From positions 5,730,101 to 5,794,100 of the forward strand of contig NC_066562.1 of NCBI RefSeq assembly GCF_024679095.1: a DNA stretch of 64,000 nt. The letters run 5' to 3'. Both the position numbers and the translations under genes were made by a program. The notes below the pieces were generated by a model. That model did not search any database and was not told the DNA's origin. It saw only the letters and a program-made list of their open reading frames with translations. Below, in pieces: positions 54,526 through 64,000 of this stretch. Position 1 is the first letter of the stretch; each line of letters opens with the position of its first letter. This DNA is from Eriocheir sinensis (taxonomy: Eukaryota; Arthropoda; Malacostraca; Decapoda; Varunidae).

Positions 54526-56334
54526 CTATATGGAGAAGCTTTCGCCGCAGCCACACGTTCCCTTGATGTTTGGGTTGTTGAAGACGAACTCCGAGGACAG
54601 CTTGTTGGTGACGTAATCCATCTCGGTGCCCAGGAGGGTGAGCTGTGCCTTCTTGTCAATGATCACCTTCACCCCTGCGGGAATGACGAGGAAGAGGGTT
54701 GGGAGGGGTGACGCTTATGTGTGTGTTTGTGTGTTTGTTTTTCATATTTGTGTGTGTGTGTGTGTGTGTGTCTTTGCTTGTCTATGTCTCAGTTTCTATG
54801 TGTGTTTGTTGATATCTGTGTACATATGTGTGTTTGTTGATATCTGTGTACATATGTGTGTTTGTTGATATCTGTGTACATATGTGTGTTTGTTGATATC
54901 TGTGTACATATGTGTGTTTGTTGATATCTGTGTACATATGTGTGTTTGTGTATGCTTGACTCTCTCTGTAAGTTTCTATGTGTATCTGTGTCTGTGTGTC
55001 TTTGCTAGTGTTTCTGTATGTGGTGGCATGCAAGGATCTTAACAATCATCATCATCATTCTCTCTCTCTCTCTCACACACAACACAACCCCCTCACTCAC
55101 CGTCTTGGGTCACCTCCTCATCAAACTTGCTCTTCTCCGAGGCATAGTCGAGGGTGTAGCTCAGGCCGTTGCAGCCCCTCTGTCGCACACCCACCTTCAG
55201 CCCGATCTGGAGGGAGACACAATTTAACCAGGTTAGATTTACATAGAAATCCGACCACACAGACCCCATGACCAGACCTCCATCTACCTCTAGCTAAACA
55301 GATTTGCCGAGTCTGAGCGTGGGAACAGTGTAGGGTTGTTGTTTTTTGTTTTTTCAGTTGCCTTAGTCCCTCATCTACCTCTAGCTATACATACTATTTG
55401 ATGAGCCTGAGTGTGGGGTAAATGTAGGGCTTTCTTGTTTTCCACAGTTTATATTAGTCCCTCATCTACCTCTAGCTATACATATTTGACGAGCCTGAGT
55501 GTGGCAAAAATGTAGGGTTGTTGTTGTTTTTTTTACTCAGTTTATATTAGTCCCTCATCTACCTCTAGCTATACATATTTGACGAGCCTGAGTGTGGCAA
55601 AAATGTAGGGTTGTTGTTGTTTTTTTTACTCAGTTTATATTAGTCCCTCATCTGCCTCTAGCAATAAAGATTTGACGAGCCTTCTTTCTCAGCCTTTCCA
55701 CTTACTCATACGTTCTTACATGAGTCCCCGACCAGCCTACTAAAGTTACATATCAGCATGGTAAAACTAGACCTTACTCCTTACCAAATTTTATCCTATA
55801 CTCTTCCACTTCCCTAATGTTATGAAAATAGTAAAAAGGATACAAACCAACCAAATAAAAACACGAATATGACACGAATAAAATAAAAATAAAGAAAATA
55901 CTGGCAGCCACTCACAGCCTCACGTTATAAAAAAAGTAAAAAAAGGATACAAACAAACAAAATAAAAAACGAATATAAAACAGAGTAAAATAGGAACGAA
56001 AATAAACAAAACACTGGCAGACACTCAGCCTAATGTTATAAAAAAAGTAAAAAAAGGTACAAACAAACAAACCAAAAAAAAAAACATGAATATAAAACAA
56101 ATAAAATAAAACAAAAATAAACAAAACACCGGCAGATACTCACGGCTTCAGGGTTCTTCGACAGCAGCTCCTTCACTTTGCTCACCGCACTCTGGGTCTG
56201 CGGGGAAGGGCAAACAGAGTGAGGCAGAGAATATTAACTATGGTGTCTGTCTGTTGAGATATCTTTGCCTGTATCTATTTATGTATTTGCATGGTCGTTA
56301 ACTTACCACTATGGTTTTTGTTTCTGTGTGTGTA

Positions 56335-56365
<31 letters not shown>

Positions 56366-58644
56366 GCCTCTGTCTTTCAGTTTCAATGTGTCTGCCTGTT
56401 GAGATATCTGTGTATTTGCATGGTTGTTGACTTAACACTGTCTCTCCCATGCTGTAATAAGGATACTAATCCCTGTAATAACTAATAAAAAATGTTTCTA
56501 AATATTCAACCAAAATAAGTAGACGTATTAGGTGAAGAAGGAAAGTTTGGAAAGTTTTGTTTAGTCGGCGCAACATCTGTGGTCATATGCCGGAGAGAGA
56601 CAGGAGGAGGAAGGAATTATAGGAGAAGGGAACAGACCCCAGGAGACGGGACACAACCCCCGATTAATACCTGGTACCCATTCACTGCTGGGTGGACAGG
56701 GGCGTAGGGTATCGGAAAAGCTGCCCAAATTTTTCCACTCCGCCCGGGAATCGAACCCGGGCTCTCTCAGTTGTGAGCCGAATGTGCTAACCACTGCACC
56801 TCGAAGCCCCCTTGGTGAAGAAGGCGGAGAAATATTTACCATACTAATACAACACATATCTCCATTACGATCTGCATCTTTGTTTAGCATCAGATTCATG
56901 TTGCCAAGGAAACACCCGCCACATGCGGCTTATCACCAGTTGACGCAAGATAAAGATAAGACTGTAAACACTTCCCGGGAATGACATCAAACCACTTATC
57001 TTCACTCTCTCTCTTCCTCTCACAGCGTAAACAAACACTTAGAGAACATCTTATCACTTTTTCATCCTTCCCAAGCACACTTATCATGACCCTTAGGTAC
57101 ATGAGCACTGTGGGACGACTGACAATTCACACATTATTATTATTGTTATTAATGAGGCGAAACAGGTAGAGAAGAAAGGAGTGCGATACTATTAAAAGGA
57201 AAGATATTGATTAAAGTACGAACCTAAAAGAACCTAAACCCGGCCAAGTGGCTATGATGATGCCAAGAAGAAGGAGAAGAAAAAGAAGAGGAAGAAGAAG
57301 AAGGAGAAGAAGGACATCAGCAGACTATTCATGAAAGCACTCACGACACTCATTCACTACCAGGTTGTGAATAAGTGCATTGAGGATTATTTTTCAAGGC
57401 TGACATCATATTATTGACGGCCCTGCGGAGCGCTGTGCTGGCAGTGCGGCCTGAAACCTTATCAACGGTAAATGGTAAACAGTGAACTTTAAGTCGCCCG
57501 TTCAGCAGCCCCCAGACACCTGAGATGCCAAGAAGGAGAACTGTGTAGCAGCAAACTCTGATGCTGGTTTGTTTGGTAATGCTGAGGGCACAGGGCTGGG
57601 GGACACCGCCATGAATTAATCAAAACTTATGCACAAAGGGATATAAATGGGCGGTTTATGGTCATTTCGCCCACATTATTTTTCGCCCACATGTAAGTCA
57701 GTTCGTCCACATGTAAGAGTCAGTTCGCCCAAAAGATTTTTCGCTCACAGTAAGTGCAAGACTCGCCTGCCCCTCAGATATAACACCCTAGATATTCATA
57801 CATACACATACAAAGTAAATAAACTAATTAAACTAAGTAAAAAAAAATAACAGGCAAAATAAGTAAAAGAAATAATAAAATAAGTAATAAAAATAACAGG
57901 GGAGGGCTGTGGCAGGTGTGTCCCTCTGGCCGGGGCAGGGCGGGGCAGAAATGAGAAATGCAAAAATAAAAATCCAAAGTAAGCTTAAGTGAAGAAAACA
58001 AAGGAAAAGAACATAGAGGAGCAAAGTCAGTGGAAGAAAAGTGAACAGAAAGAGAGGTCAGGGCAGGGTGAAGTGTGCGCAGTGAAGTAACTAAGAGTGA
58101 AGTGTAGAAGTGTGAAGAAGTGCCAAGGAGGACTTGAGAAGAGGTACAAAGCAGAACAGATAAAAAGGAGTAGAAGAAGGGGAAGGGGAAGGAAAAGAAG
58201 AAGAAGAGGAATGAGAAAAGGAAGATGAAGAAGGAGAAGGAGAAGAAGAAAGAAGAAGGAGAAGGAGAAGAAAGAAGGAGAATAATAATAATAAGAAAAA
58301 GGAGACGGAGAATAATGAGGAGGAGAAGAAGAAAAAGAAAAAAGGAGAATAATAAAAAGAAGCAAAAGAAGATGGAGAAGAAGAAGAAGAATGAAGAAGG
58401 AGAACAATAGTAATAATAATAATAATAAAAAGAAGAAGAGAAAACAGAGGACGAAGAAGCTGTCCCCTGTTGTGTAAGGCCGAGGGTGGCGGGGCTGACA
58501 GGTTCCCGCCCCGCCGCTGAGGGCATCACCCATCCCCCATCACCCATCACGGGGCGGCACACTCACCAGCACGAGGGCGGCCCTGGTGGGGATGAGTCGC
58601 CTGCCCTTGGCGGCCCTGACAGTGGCTGTGGCCAGCCCAGCCAT
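54526..58644 (-). CDS. ISCA1: ISCA1, mitochondrial A-type iron-sulfur assembly protein (4 exons)
   Basis: Minus-strand exons in order: 58644-58567, 56197-56144, 55206-55101, 54674-54526. They give 128 aa (human ISCA1 129). Residues 1-26 are Ala/Arg-rich (MAGLATATVRAAKGRRLIPT), fitting a mitochondrial presequence. The A-type domain follows: KVKELLSKNP, GVRQRGCNGLSYTLDYA, QLTLLGTEMDYVTNKLSSEF, VFNNPNIKGTCGCGESF. The three cluster ligands Cys56, Cys120 and Cys122 are intact. ISCA1 works with ISCA2 and IBA57 in making [4Fe-4S] clusters in the matrix. Identity to vertebrate ISCA1 is high enough that the call is close to certain. It converges on STIL. Introns hold several tandem repeats and a SINE. 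Confidence 0.97.
54800..54950. repeat. 28-bp tandem repeat, 5 units (ISCA1 intron 3)
   Basis: The unit contains TGTGTTTGTTGATATCTGTG then TACATATG, preceded by a (TG)n stretch at about 54719-54770. Confidence 0.9.
55370..55675. repeat. ~100-bp tandem repeat, about 3-4 units (ISCA1 intron 2)
   Basis: The unit contains AGTCCCTCATCTACCTCTAG, CATATTTGACGAGCCTGAGT, GGCAAAAATGTAGGGTTGTT and CAGTTTATATT. A more divergent unit starts at about 55270. Confidence 0.85.
55860..56143. repeat. ~115-bp repeat ending at the ISCA1 exon 2 donor
   Basis: Units begin CTGGCAGCCACTCACAGCCT (55901), CTGGCAGACACTCAGCCTAA (56020) and CCGGCAGATACTCACGGCTT (56130). The last is the true donor (minus strand AGCC/GTGAGT). 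The first retains a donor-like GTGAGT in the same place. Confidence 0.8.
56555..56818 (-). mobile_element. tRNA-derived SINE (S1) in ISCA1 intron 1
   Basis: On the minus strand a tRNA-like head has an A box in GAGGTGCAGTGGTTAGCACA and a B box GGGTTCGATTCCC. It is followed by a body with TACCCTACGCCCCTGTCCAC and CAGCAGTGAATGGGTACCAG and a tail TGACCACAGATGTTGCGCC. The head resembles a tRNA but lacks proper arms. A body fragment occurs at 23383. Confidence 0.85.
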
Positions 58645-58938
58645 CACGTAAACAGCTGGTCTTAATCTTGATCTTGATGTTACAGGTGCCCTTGAGTCTG
58701 GGTCTGGGGCTGGGGACTACTGCTTTCTTCTTCACCTTCTTCTTCTTCTTCTCCTTCTTTCCTTTTTCTTCTTCTTCTTCCTTTTCTTCTTCTTCTTCTT
58801 CTTCTTCTTCTTCTTCTTCTTCTTCTTTTTTCCTTCTTCTTCTCCTTCTGTTTCCTCTTCTTCTTCTCAGGTCCTCCTTGGTATTTCTTCACACTTCTAT
58901 ACTTCACTACGCACTTTTAATTACTTCACTGCGCACAC
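58073..58938. repeat. Inverted repeat enclosing ISCA1 exon 1
   Basis: 58073-58142 (GTGTGCGCAGTGAAGTAACT ... CCAAGGAGGACTTGAGAAG) is inverted at 58866-58938 (CTTCTCAGGTCCTCCTTGG ... CACTGCGCACAC). Inside the left arm is (GAA)n-rich DNA to 58445; inside the right arm is (CTT)n-rich DNA from 58735. The loop, about 58446-58734, holds ISCA1 exon 1 and its proximal upstream DNA. Confidence 0.8.
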
Positions 58939-59265
58939 TTAAATAATTCACCCTGCCCTGAGCTCTGTCTGTACACTATACATATATATGCTTCCACTGA
59001 CTTTACTACCACGCCCCCACAGTGGCTGATAAGAGGGGCGGGAACACAGGCGCCACCCGTCACCCTCCTCACTACTCACTGTAAATGCTGCTCTAACTAA
59101 AATTCTGCTCATTCATGCATTATCCTGCCCGCCTGGTACGAGGGTCGCGCCACCTCGCCAACGGGGCCGCGGGCTGCAAAGTGTTGCGTCATCGGTCAGC
59201 TGGACGCGTCTTTGTAACACCCGCAGACTTATACGCGATATTCCGGTGATGCTGCGTAGTCTGGC
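58645..59265 (-). promoter_or_regulatory. ISCA1: ISCA1 upstream region
   Basis: It includes the CTT-rich arm and then mixed DNA with GGGGCGGGAACACAGGCGCC near 59034. No TATA box is placed with confidence. It ends at the hAT insertion site. Confidence 0.35.
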
Positions 59266-59430
59266 AATATTACTAGGGATGGGCAAGTACCGTTAATTTG
59301 AGTACCGGTAATACCGGTACCGAAAACTCAGGTACCGTCAGTACCGGTACCGGTACCGGTACCCGAAGGAGTATTTTTTTTTATCTTAATGACTTCTGAT
59401 GAAATTCCCAAATAAATTTCCTGTAAAGAA

Positions 59431-59464
<34 letters not shown>

Positions 59465-59465
<1 letters not shown>

Positions 59466-60335
59466 AACCTGGGTGCCCTCTCATGTGGGCATCCAGCTCA
59501 ATGAGAAGGCAGACTGCCTTGCTCGACGTGCCCTTCAGGATGACACAGTGGACCCTGGCACTGACTATACGCTTAGCTATGTTAAGAATAGACTTAGGCA
59601 TTATTCACGTGATAGCATTGCTACCCAACTCAGACACTGCTGTGACGATGGTGCAGCGCCAGCAGCCTCCACTATGTTAGTGTCTCCCACCACTGTTTAC
59701 CCCTATGGGCGACACAGTGCCCCTCAGGATGTGGTAGCAATGCGCCTTAGGCTAGGCTATAGGTACTACTGGGAGGTTAGTAACTCCCCTGGTGTCTGCT
59801 GCACGCTTTGTGCCAGGCCGAGGGGCCACACACTGCATCACTATGTCATGGAATGCCCTCTCATTGCTAAGTTTAAGCCACGGGACTGCCTTGACCTGCC
59901 CCAGACAATTTGTTGGCTCCTGAACCATGATGTCCTCCCTGCTATCCTCAAGGAACACCCTCAGTTTGCACCAAGGTGGTGATGCCGTGTGTGGCAGCCT
60001 GAACTACTGCCGTGCTATACAAGGCTGTGATCTCTGCAGTATTTTACTTTAAGGACTAGTATTTACTCTATCTCTGTACTCATTCCCATCTAGTGCTTGG
60101 GCAATGTTCTCCGTCCCACATTTTATTGTCTTATTGTCCGGGGGGAGGTACCGCCCCCTCCCTTGTTGTGCTTTCCTTCCTACCATTGTATCTTTTTAGT
60201 TTCATGGTGCTACCTACACATGTATTAATATATAGTTGTATAATCACACTCTGTCCTGCCTGGGGGTTGGGATGGCATGTTCCTCCCTTCTCCCTTGCTG
60301 TTTACCTGCAACAATAAACTATCAATCAATGAGGT
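59465..60335 (+). pseudogene. LINE ORF2 end with RNase H tail and zinc knuckle
   Basis: The plus strand reads WVPSHVGIQLNEKADCLARR, the C-terminal end of an RNase H domain (VPSHVGI.xNExAD). After about 100 residues comes CCTLCARPRGHTLHHYVMEC, a C-x2-C-x8-H-x5-C knuckle, and a stop at 59980-59982. The 3' UTR ends CAACAATAAACTATCAATCA. It is cut off at a (TC)n run on the 5' side. RNase H plus knuckle suggests an I/Jockey-like LINE. Confidence 0.75.
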
Positions 60336-60717
60336 GAATATTTATTTTTTCGAAAAAAAAATAGCATGTATACTTGTATAGTTATTATGGATGTACTCGA
60401 TCATAGTCTAATAACAATAACAATATTTACTAGCAACCCAAAAAAGAAAAAGAATCGGACATGAAGAATTATCCAGTAACTCCAATAAATACATCAAATA
60501 ATAAAATAATGGAAACGGGAGCTGTGATGGAAACGAAAAGCAGGACAAAATGGTGGGAACTTGGGAGGTCAGCGAGGCAGTGACTCAGCGTCTCCACACA
60601 GGGCCCATACCGGCTGAATCGATTCTTCTCGGCACCAGGTACCGGTACCTGGTGCCACGAAGCTTCATGATCACTCGGCACTGAGCATCGCCGCTAGTAC
60701 CGGTACCGTTTGGATCT

Positions 60718-61931
60718 TAAGGCGGACACACACTATGCGATGCGGCCTGTCCGGCGGCCGAAAGTGGGCGGAGCCTCGTCGGCCGGATGAAGCCTACACA
60801 TTATGAGGCGGCCTCACGGAATACCGGGCGGCGGCCGTCACGCTGAGCCCCACCGCCGCAGCGACAACATCAACACAATTTATCAGAGCTGGGATTCTGT
60901 AGAAAAAATCTACCACCGGTATCGGTAGTCGGTAGCGAGCCGCGTCCAATCGGTATCGGTAGATCGATAGATTTTTCAATCTCTACCGATCGGTATAGAT
61001 TATCGGTCAGAGATTAAAAAACTTTTAATAATAAAATAAAAAAAAAAAAAAGAAAAAACTTGAAAAAGTTAAAGCACAAGTGCTGCTCGGCGCGCACGCG
61101 CGCTTAAAACTTAAAAACATTTAAACTAAACACTAGGGCGATGAGGCTGAGCACGTTGTCGAGCGTAGGAGCTAGAGCGTAAGGTGTAGGCTACTCGCCG
61201 GCAGGCCAGCAACAGGGTGGGGCTCCGCAAAACTTTCCCTTTGAACTTGTCGGTCGTGGGCTGGCTGGTTCTGGCTGCCTGAGATTGGCTAGAACGGCCG
61301 GTGATTGGCTGTGTGATGATGAAAGCAAAGTAACTGCTCAGTAATCTACACTAACTTCCTCTGCGAACGTTCTCGACTAGCTTGAAACTTTTCGTTCATT
61401 TTTTGTCTCGTTCTCTGCAAGTCTTAACAAAAGTCCCGCGCAAAAAGTTCATGATTGGATTTTTGATAGCGGCCAATCCGATTGGTATCAGCGGTCGTTT
61501 CCGGTAGTTCGGTTGATCGGTATCGGTAGCGGTAATAACGATCCGTATCGGTAGTAAATTGATCCCGCCGCAATTTATGTTTAATGTCCACAGACATGGC
61601 TGGCCCTTGTACAGATCAATAAAACAGATCCAAAAGTCTTTATTTATCCAGACATCAGACATCGTGGAGCGTAAATAATGTGTACACCACGGCTGTCAGC
61701 GTCGCTCGATCTGAGATAATTCCCGCCTCAAGGCCGCGCCGCAACGTCATACACACTGTGAGGCCGCGGGCCGCGTCGGACGGAATTTCAAACATAAACA
61801 GAAGGCCATCCGGCCGCTTCGTGAGGCCGCGCCGCACAAATTACACCCGTACACACTGCCTTAAGGCCTCTAGCTCCGCCCACTTCTCCACCGCCGGACA
61901 GGCTGCATCGTATAGTGTGTGTCCGCCATTA
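60718..61931. mobile_element. Harbinger-like non-autonomous element with ~55-bp TIRs
   Basis: TIRs start GGCGGACACACACTATGCGA (60721) and run in inverted form to 61927 (GCGGCCTGTCCGGCGG and GTGGGCGGAGC are also shared). Flanks are TTA on both sides. The homologous loop at about 1370-1386 shows GGATC-TTA-GTGACG uninterrupted (read inverted), which is the empty site. A TTA duplication fits PIF/Harbinger. A further hAT sits in its middle. Confidence 0.8.
60876..61578. mobile_element. Inner hAT-type element with perfect 8-bp TSD
   Basis: The body at 60884-61570 lies between CAATTTAT at 60876-60883 and 61571-61578. Ends are CAGAGCTGGGATTC and the complement CGGCGGGATCAATT. Subterminal CGGTATCGGTAG repeats lie on both sides. 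Non-coding. Confidence 0.85.
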
Positions 61932-62357
61932 GTGACGCCGGCTCTCGCCCGCCTCCATGCGGTATCACCCAGTATGGGCCCTAGCTGTGTGGAGACGCTG
62001 AGTCACTGCCTCGCTGACGTCCCAAGTTCCCACCATTTTGTCCTGCTTTTCGTTTCCATCACAGCTCCCGTTTCCATTATTTTATTATTTGATGTATTTA
62101 TTGGAGTTACTGGATAATTCTTCATGTCCGATTCTTTTTCTTTTTTAGGTTGCTAATAAATATTGTTATTGTTATTAAATATCCACTCTCTCTCTCTCTC
62201 TCTGAATGAAGTGAATATTTATTTTTTCGATAAAAAAATAGCATGTATATATAGTTATTACGGATGTACTCGATCATAGTCTAATAACAATAACAATATT
62301 TATTAGCAACCTAAAAAAAAAATCGGACATTAAGAATTATCAATAAATCCAATAAAT

Positions 62358-62642
62358 AAATCCGAGCAATTGGGGGCTCCCGTGGTCCCGTGGTAGTCTC
62401 TGCCTTGCGCTTCGGCGGGTTGCTGGGGCGTGGGTTCGAGACCTATCAGTTACCATGGGGGTGGAAAGGTGGGCTCTTTCCGACACCCTCAGCCCCGTTG
62501 TTGGGGCTCCTCCTTGACAGAATTGGGTATCTCTCTACCAACCGTCTGGGGGGTTGCGCGGCATGCACCGCCTTCCTCCATTGGGGTATATCCTCAACGA
62601 AATACCAAAAAAAAAAAAAAAAAAAAAAAAAATCCGAGCAAT
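62358..62642 (+). mobile_element. tRNA-derived SINE (S2) with poly(A) and TSD
   Basis: The body at 62371-62630 has an A box in CGTGGTCCCGTGGTAGTCTC and a B box GTGGGTTCGAGACC, and ends in about 25 A. ATCCGAGCAAT flanks both sides (62360-62370, 62632-62642). The TSD lies inside the composite hAT, so the SINE came later. Confidence 0.9.
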
Positions 62643-62710
62643 CTGGTACCGGTACCGTACAGTTTAGCTGGTACCGTTAGTACCGGTACCTGCCCACCCC
62701 TAAATATTAC

Positions 62711-63140
62711 CCGGAGCACTCTGGGTTCGAGGCAGCATGAAGGTTTATCCGGGAGCCACAAAATTAATTTGGGCTGCCCACTAATAATACATCAAGGGTT
62801 GAGTAAAGGGCCGGAGCTGTCACGTCGATCCAGGAGGGATCGATGAGTCTGGCCGAGGCTGTCTGCATGGATCCCATGCACGAGATTTAGATATACTTAC
62901 TCACAAGTTATGAGTCTAACCGAAAGACACAGAGACGATGATGAGTCTGGCCAAGGCTGTCTGGATCCCATACATATAAGAGACACAGAGATACACAGGT
63001 GGTGCGCGGTGAGTCTAGCCCAAAGACAAATGATGATCATGAATTTGGCCAAAGCCGTCTCATACAGAGAGATATGGAGATAAACACATAGAGACGGCCT
63101 TGATATGGGTTTTATCACCTGGCTGTCCTGGCTATGTCAA
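62711..63140. repeat. Degenerate local repeats, no gene
   Basis: Loose repeats of GATGAGTCTGGCCAAGGCTG and GTCTGGATCCCAT appear at about 62842, 62940 and 63030. No coding sense. Confidence 0.45.
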
Positions 63141-63365
63141 GTGATTGTGAAATGCCGAGTTTTTTCTCTTTTTCTACTACTCCCGACCCCACACGTCCTC
63201 TGCGTGTATCGAAACACACGAGAAATTAATCAAGACAAGGAGAGGGTTTTGCCGGCTGCCCGAGATTGAACCCACCACCAGCATGACGGAAGAGCCACTA
63301 CCTTACCAGTCGGCCAAAGAGGTACCCCGCTTGCTGAGTGGGTTATGGGAGGCTTGTCCATCAGG
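63140..63365 (-). mobile_element. tRNA-derived SINE-like element (S3)
   Basis: On the minus strand GGCCGACTGGTAAGGTAGTG looks like an A box and GTGGGTTCAATCTCGGGCAG like a B box about 40 bp later. A body follows with CTTGTCTTGATTAATTTCTC. It is different from S1 and S2. Limits are uncertain. Confidence 0.55.
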
Positions 63366-64000
63366 CCTAGTCGCCACACTACAAATTATTGTGATCCTTA
63401 CACAATACACACAGTTGTCATAGGCTGCTCTCTGGATGTCCACTTACCATAGGATATCTAGATATAATTATAATTGCAGTCAGTGGGATGCACTCAGTCC
63501 ATAAAATCTGAAGTGCTCTTAAAAATGGGCCTTAAGGGTATTGTATATAACAGGACGGAGTCATAAAAAAAATCTGACTAATACATGCGGTGCTTTGTAT
63601 TGCCTTGTATTTTCATGCTAAACTACTCCCTGGCTGAATGTTTTGAAAGGTTCAATAATTACACCAATGTCTGGCAGGCATTCTCTGTTGATTGGTTTTA
63701 GCAGCCTCCCTGCAGCTCAGGCCTGGATCAATAGATCGGTCTCCATTACTTTGTCTACTTATGTTCTACATCTTTGGACCATGAATACTGTAAGCCACAC
63801 AGTGCCAGAAGCTTCAGGCCATGCACTGGTGACCTGAACTGATCACGGGTCACTGGGCACTCCAGGGTCAAGAAAGGTGATGATTGGGGTCATTGCTTGC
63901 CTTCACTTGTCACAGACTGCAGAACACTTACCACAAGAAGTGCCATACTAACATGTAAATTTTAGTGTTGAAGGACCAAGCTGGGCATAAACTTTGAATA
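63366..64000. other. No recognised gene
   Basis: Mixed sequence; a 64-codon frame at 63643-63837 resembles nothing known to me. No repeats identified. Confidence 0.4.

Larger units (their letters stand above)
59266..62710. mobile_element. Composite hAT-type element with perfect 8-bp TSD
   Basis: The body at 59274-62702 lies between AATATTAC at 59266-59273 and 62703-62710. Ends are TAGGGATGGGCAAGTACCG and the complement TAGGGGTGGGCAGGTACCG. Subterminal GGTACCGGTACC motifs lie at both ends. It encodes no transposase. Inside are a LINE end, inverted copies of its own internal sequence (60340-60610 against 61960-62175, and 62190-62345), a Harbinger-like element, a second hAT and a SINE. Confidence 0.9.

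Noticed and set aside
56741..56811. True tRNA gene on the minus strand
   Set aside because: A and B boxes are present but cloverleaf arms do not close properly, and the sequence continues into a SINE body that recurs at 23383.
59473..59982. Independent host gene of 169 codons
   Set aside because: It begins in the middle of an RNase H motif and ends in a LINE zinc knuckle with a LINE 3' tail; it is a truncated retrotransposon.
62371..62445. True tRNA gene
   Set aside because: A tRNA-like head only, followed by a SINE body, poly(A) and target duplication.

Overview
The window looks like nuclear DNA of an arthropod, most likely a decapod crustacean (a crab is my best guess). It has small GT-AG exons of about 54-1,900 bp in long introns and dense (CA)n, (TC)n and (GA)n microsatellites. 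Many introns are filled with minisatellites. Non-LTR retrotransposon fragments, tRNA-derived SINEs and short TTAA-flanked DNA transposons are common, and one element holds a short TTAGG run. The organism is inferred from these habits; no species marker was seen.

Four protein-coding genes could be rebuilt exon by exon, and all exon phases close. (1) A DHX30-type mitochondrial DEAH RNA helicase, + strand, 6333-22621, 16 exons, 1,103 aa. (2) A GT8 glucoside xylosyltransferase (GXYLT/shams), + strand, 25931-36794, 7 exons, 405 aa. (3) A STIL/Ana2-type centriole duplication protein, + strand, coding 46159-51336, 7 coding exons, 905 aa, with a probable non-coding first exon near 44880-44996. (4) ISCA1, the mitochondrial iron-sulfur assembly protein, - strand, 58644-54526, 4 exons, 128 aa. 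STIL and ISCA1 are convergent. The four do not form one pathway: DHX30 and ISCA1 act in mitochondria, GXYLT in the secretory pathway on Notch-type EGF repeats, and STIL at the centriole.

Layout: 1-6140 holds a TTAA-flanked MITE, a LINE remnant, a foldback element and a 3.4 kb 31-bp minisatellite. 6150-22900 is the DHX30 gene, whose introns hold 42-, 64- and 35-bp arrays and several MITEs. 22900-25900 is intergenic and contains a SINE fragment, polypurine DNA and a CpG-rich stretch. 25931-36794 is GXYLT, with a 2 kb polypurine block, a LINE fragment and pyrimidine-rich arrays. 36800-44800 is intergenic and made almost wholly of MITEs and tandem repeats. 44820-51800 is STIL, with a hAT-type element in its first intron. 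51840-54500 is degenerate intergenic DNA. 54526-58644 is ISCA1. 59266-62710 is a nest of transposons: hAT, containing a Harbinger-like element, containing a second hAT, plus a LINE end and a SINE. The last 1.3 kb has a further SINE and no gene.

The most unusual pattern is that several intronic repeats carry copies of a nearby splice junction, sometimes with exon bases. Examples are the DHX30 exon 5, 10, 11 and 13 junctions, the GXYLT exon 4 acceptor and the ISCA1 exon 2 donor. The window also supplies its own unoccupied sites for several transposon insertions, which fixes their target-site duplications without outside data.
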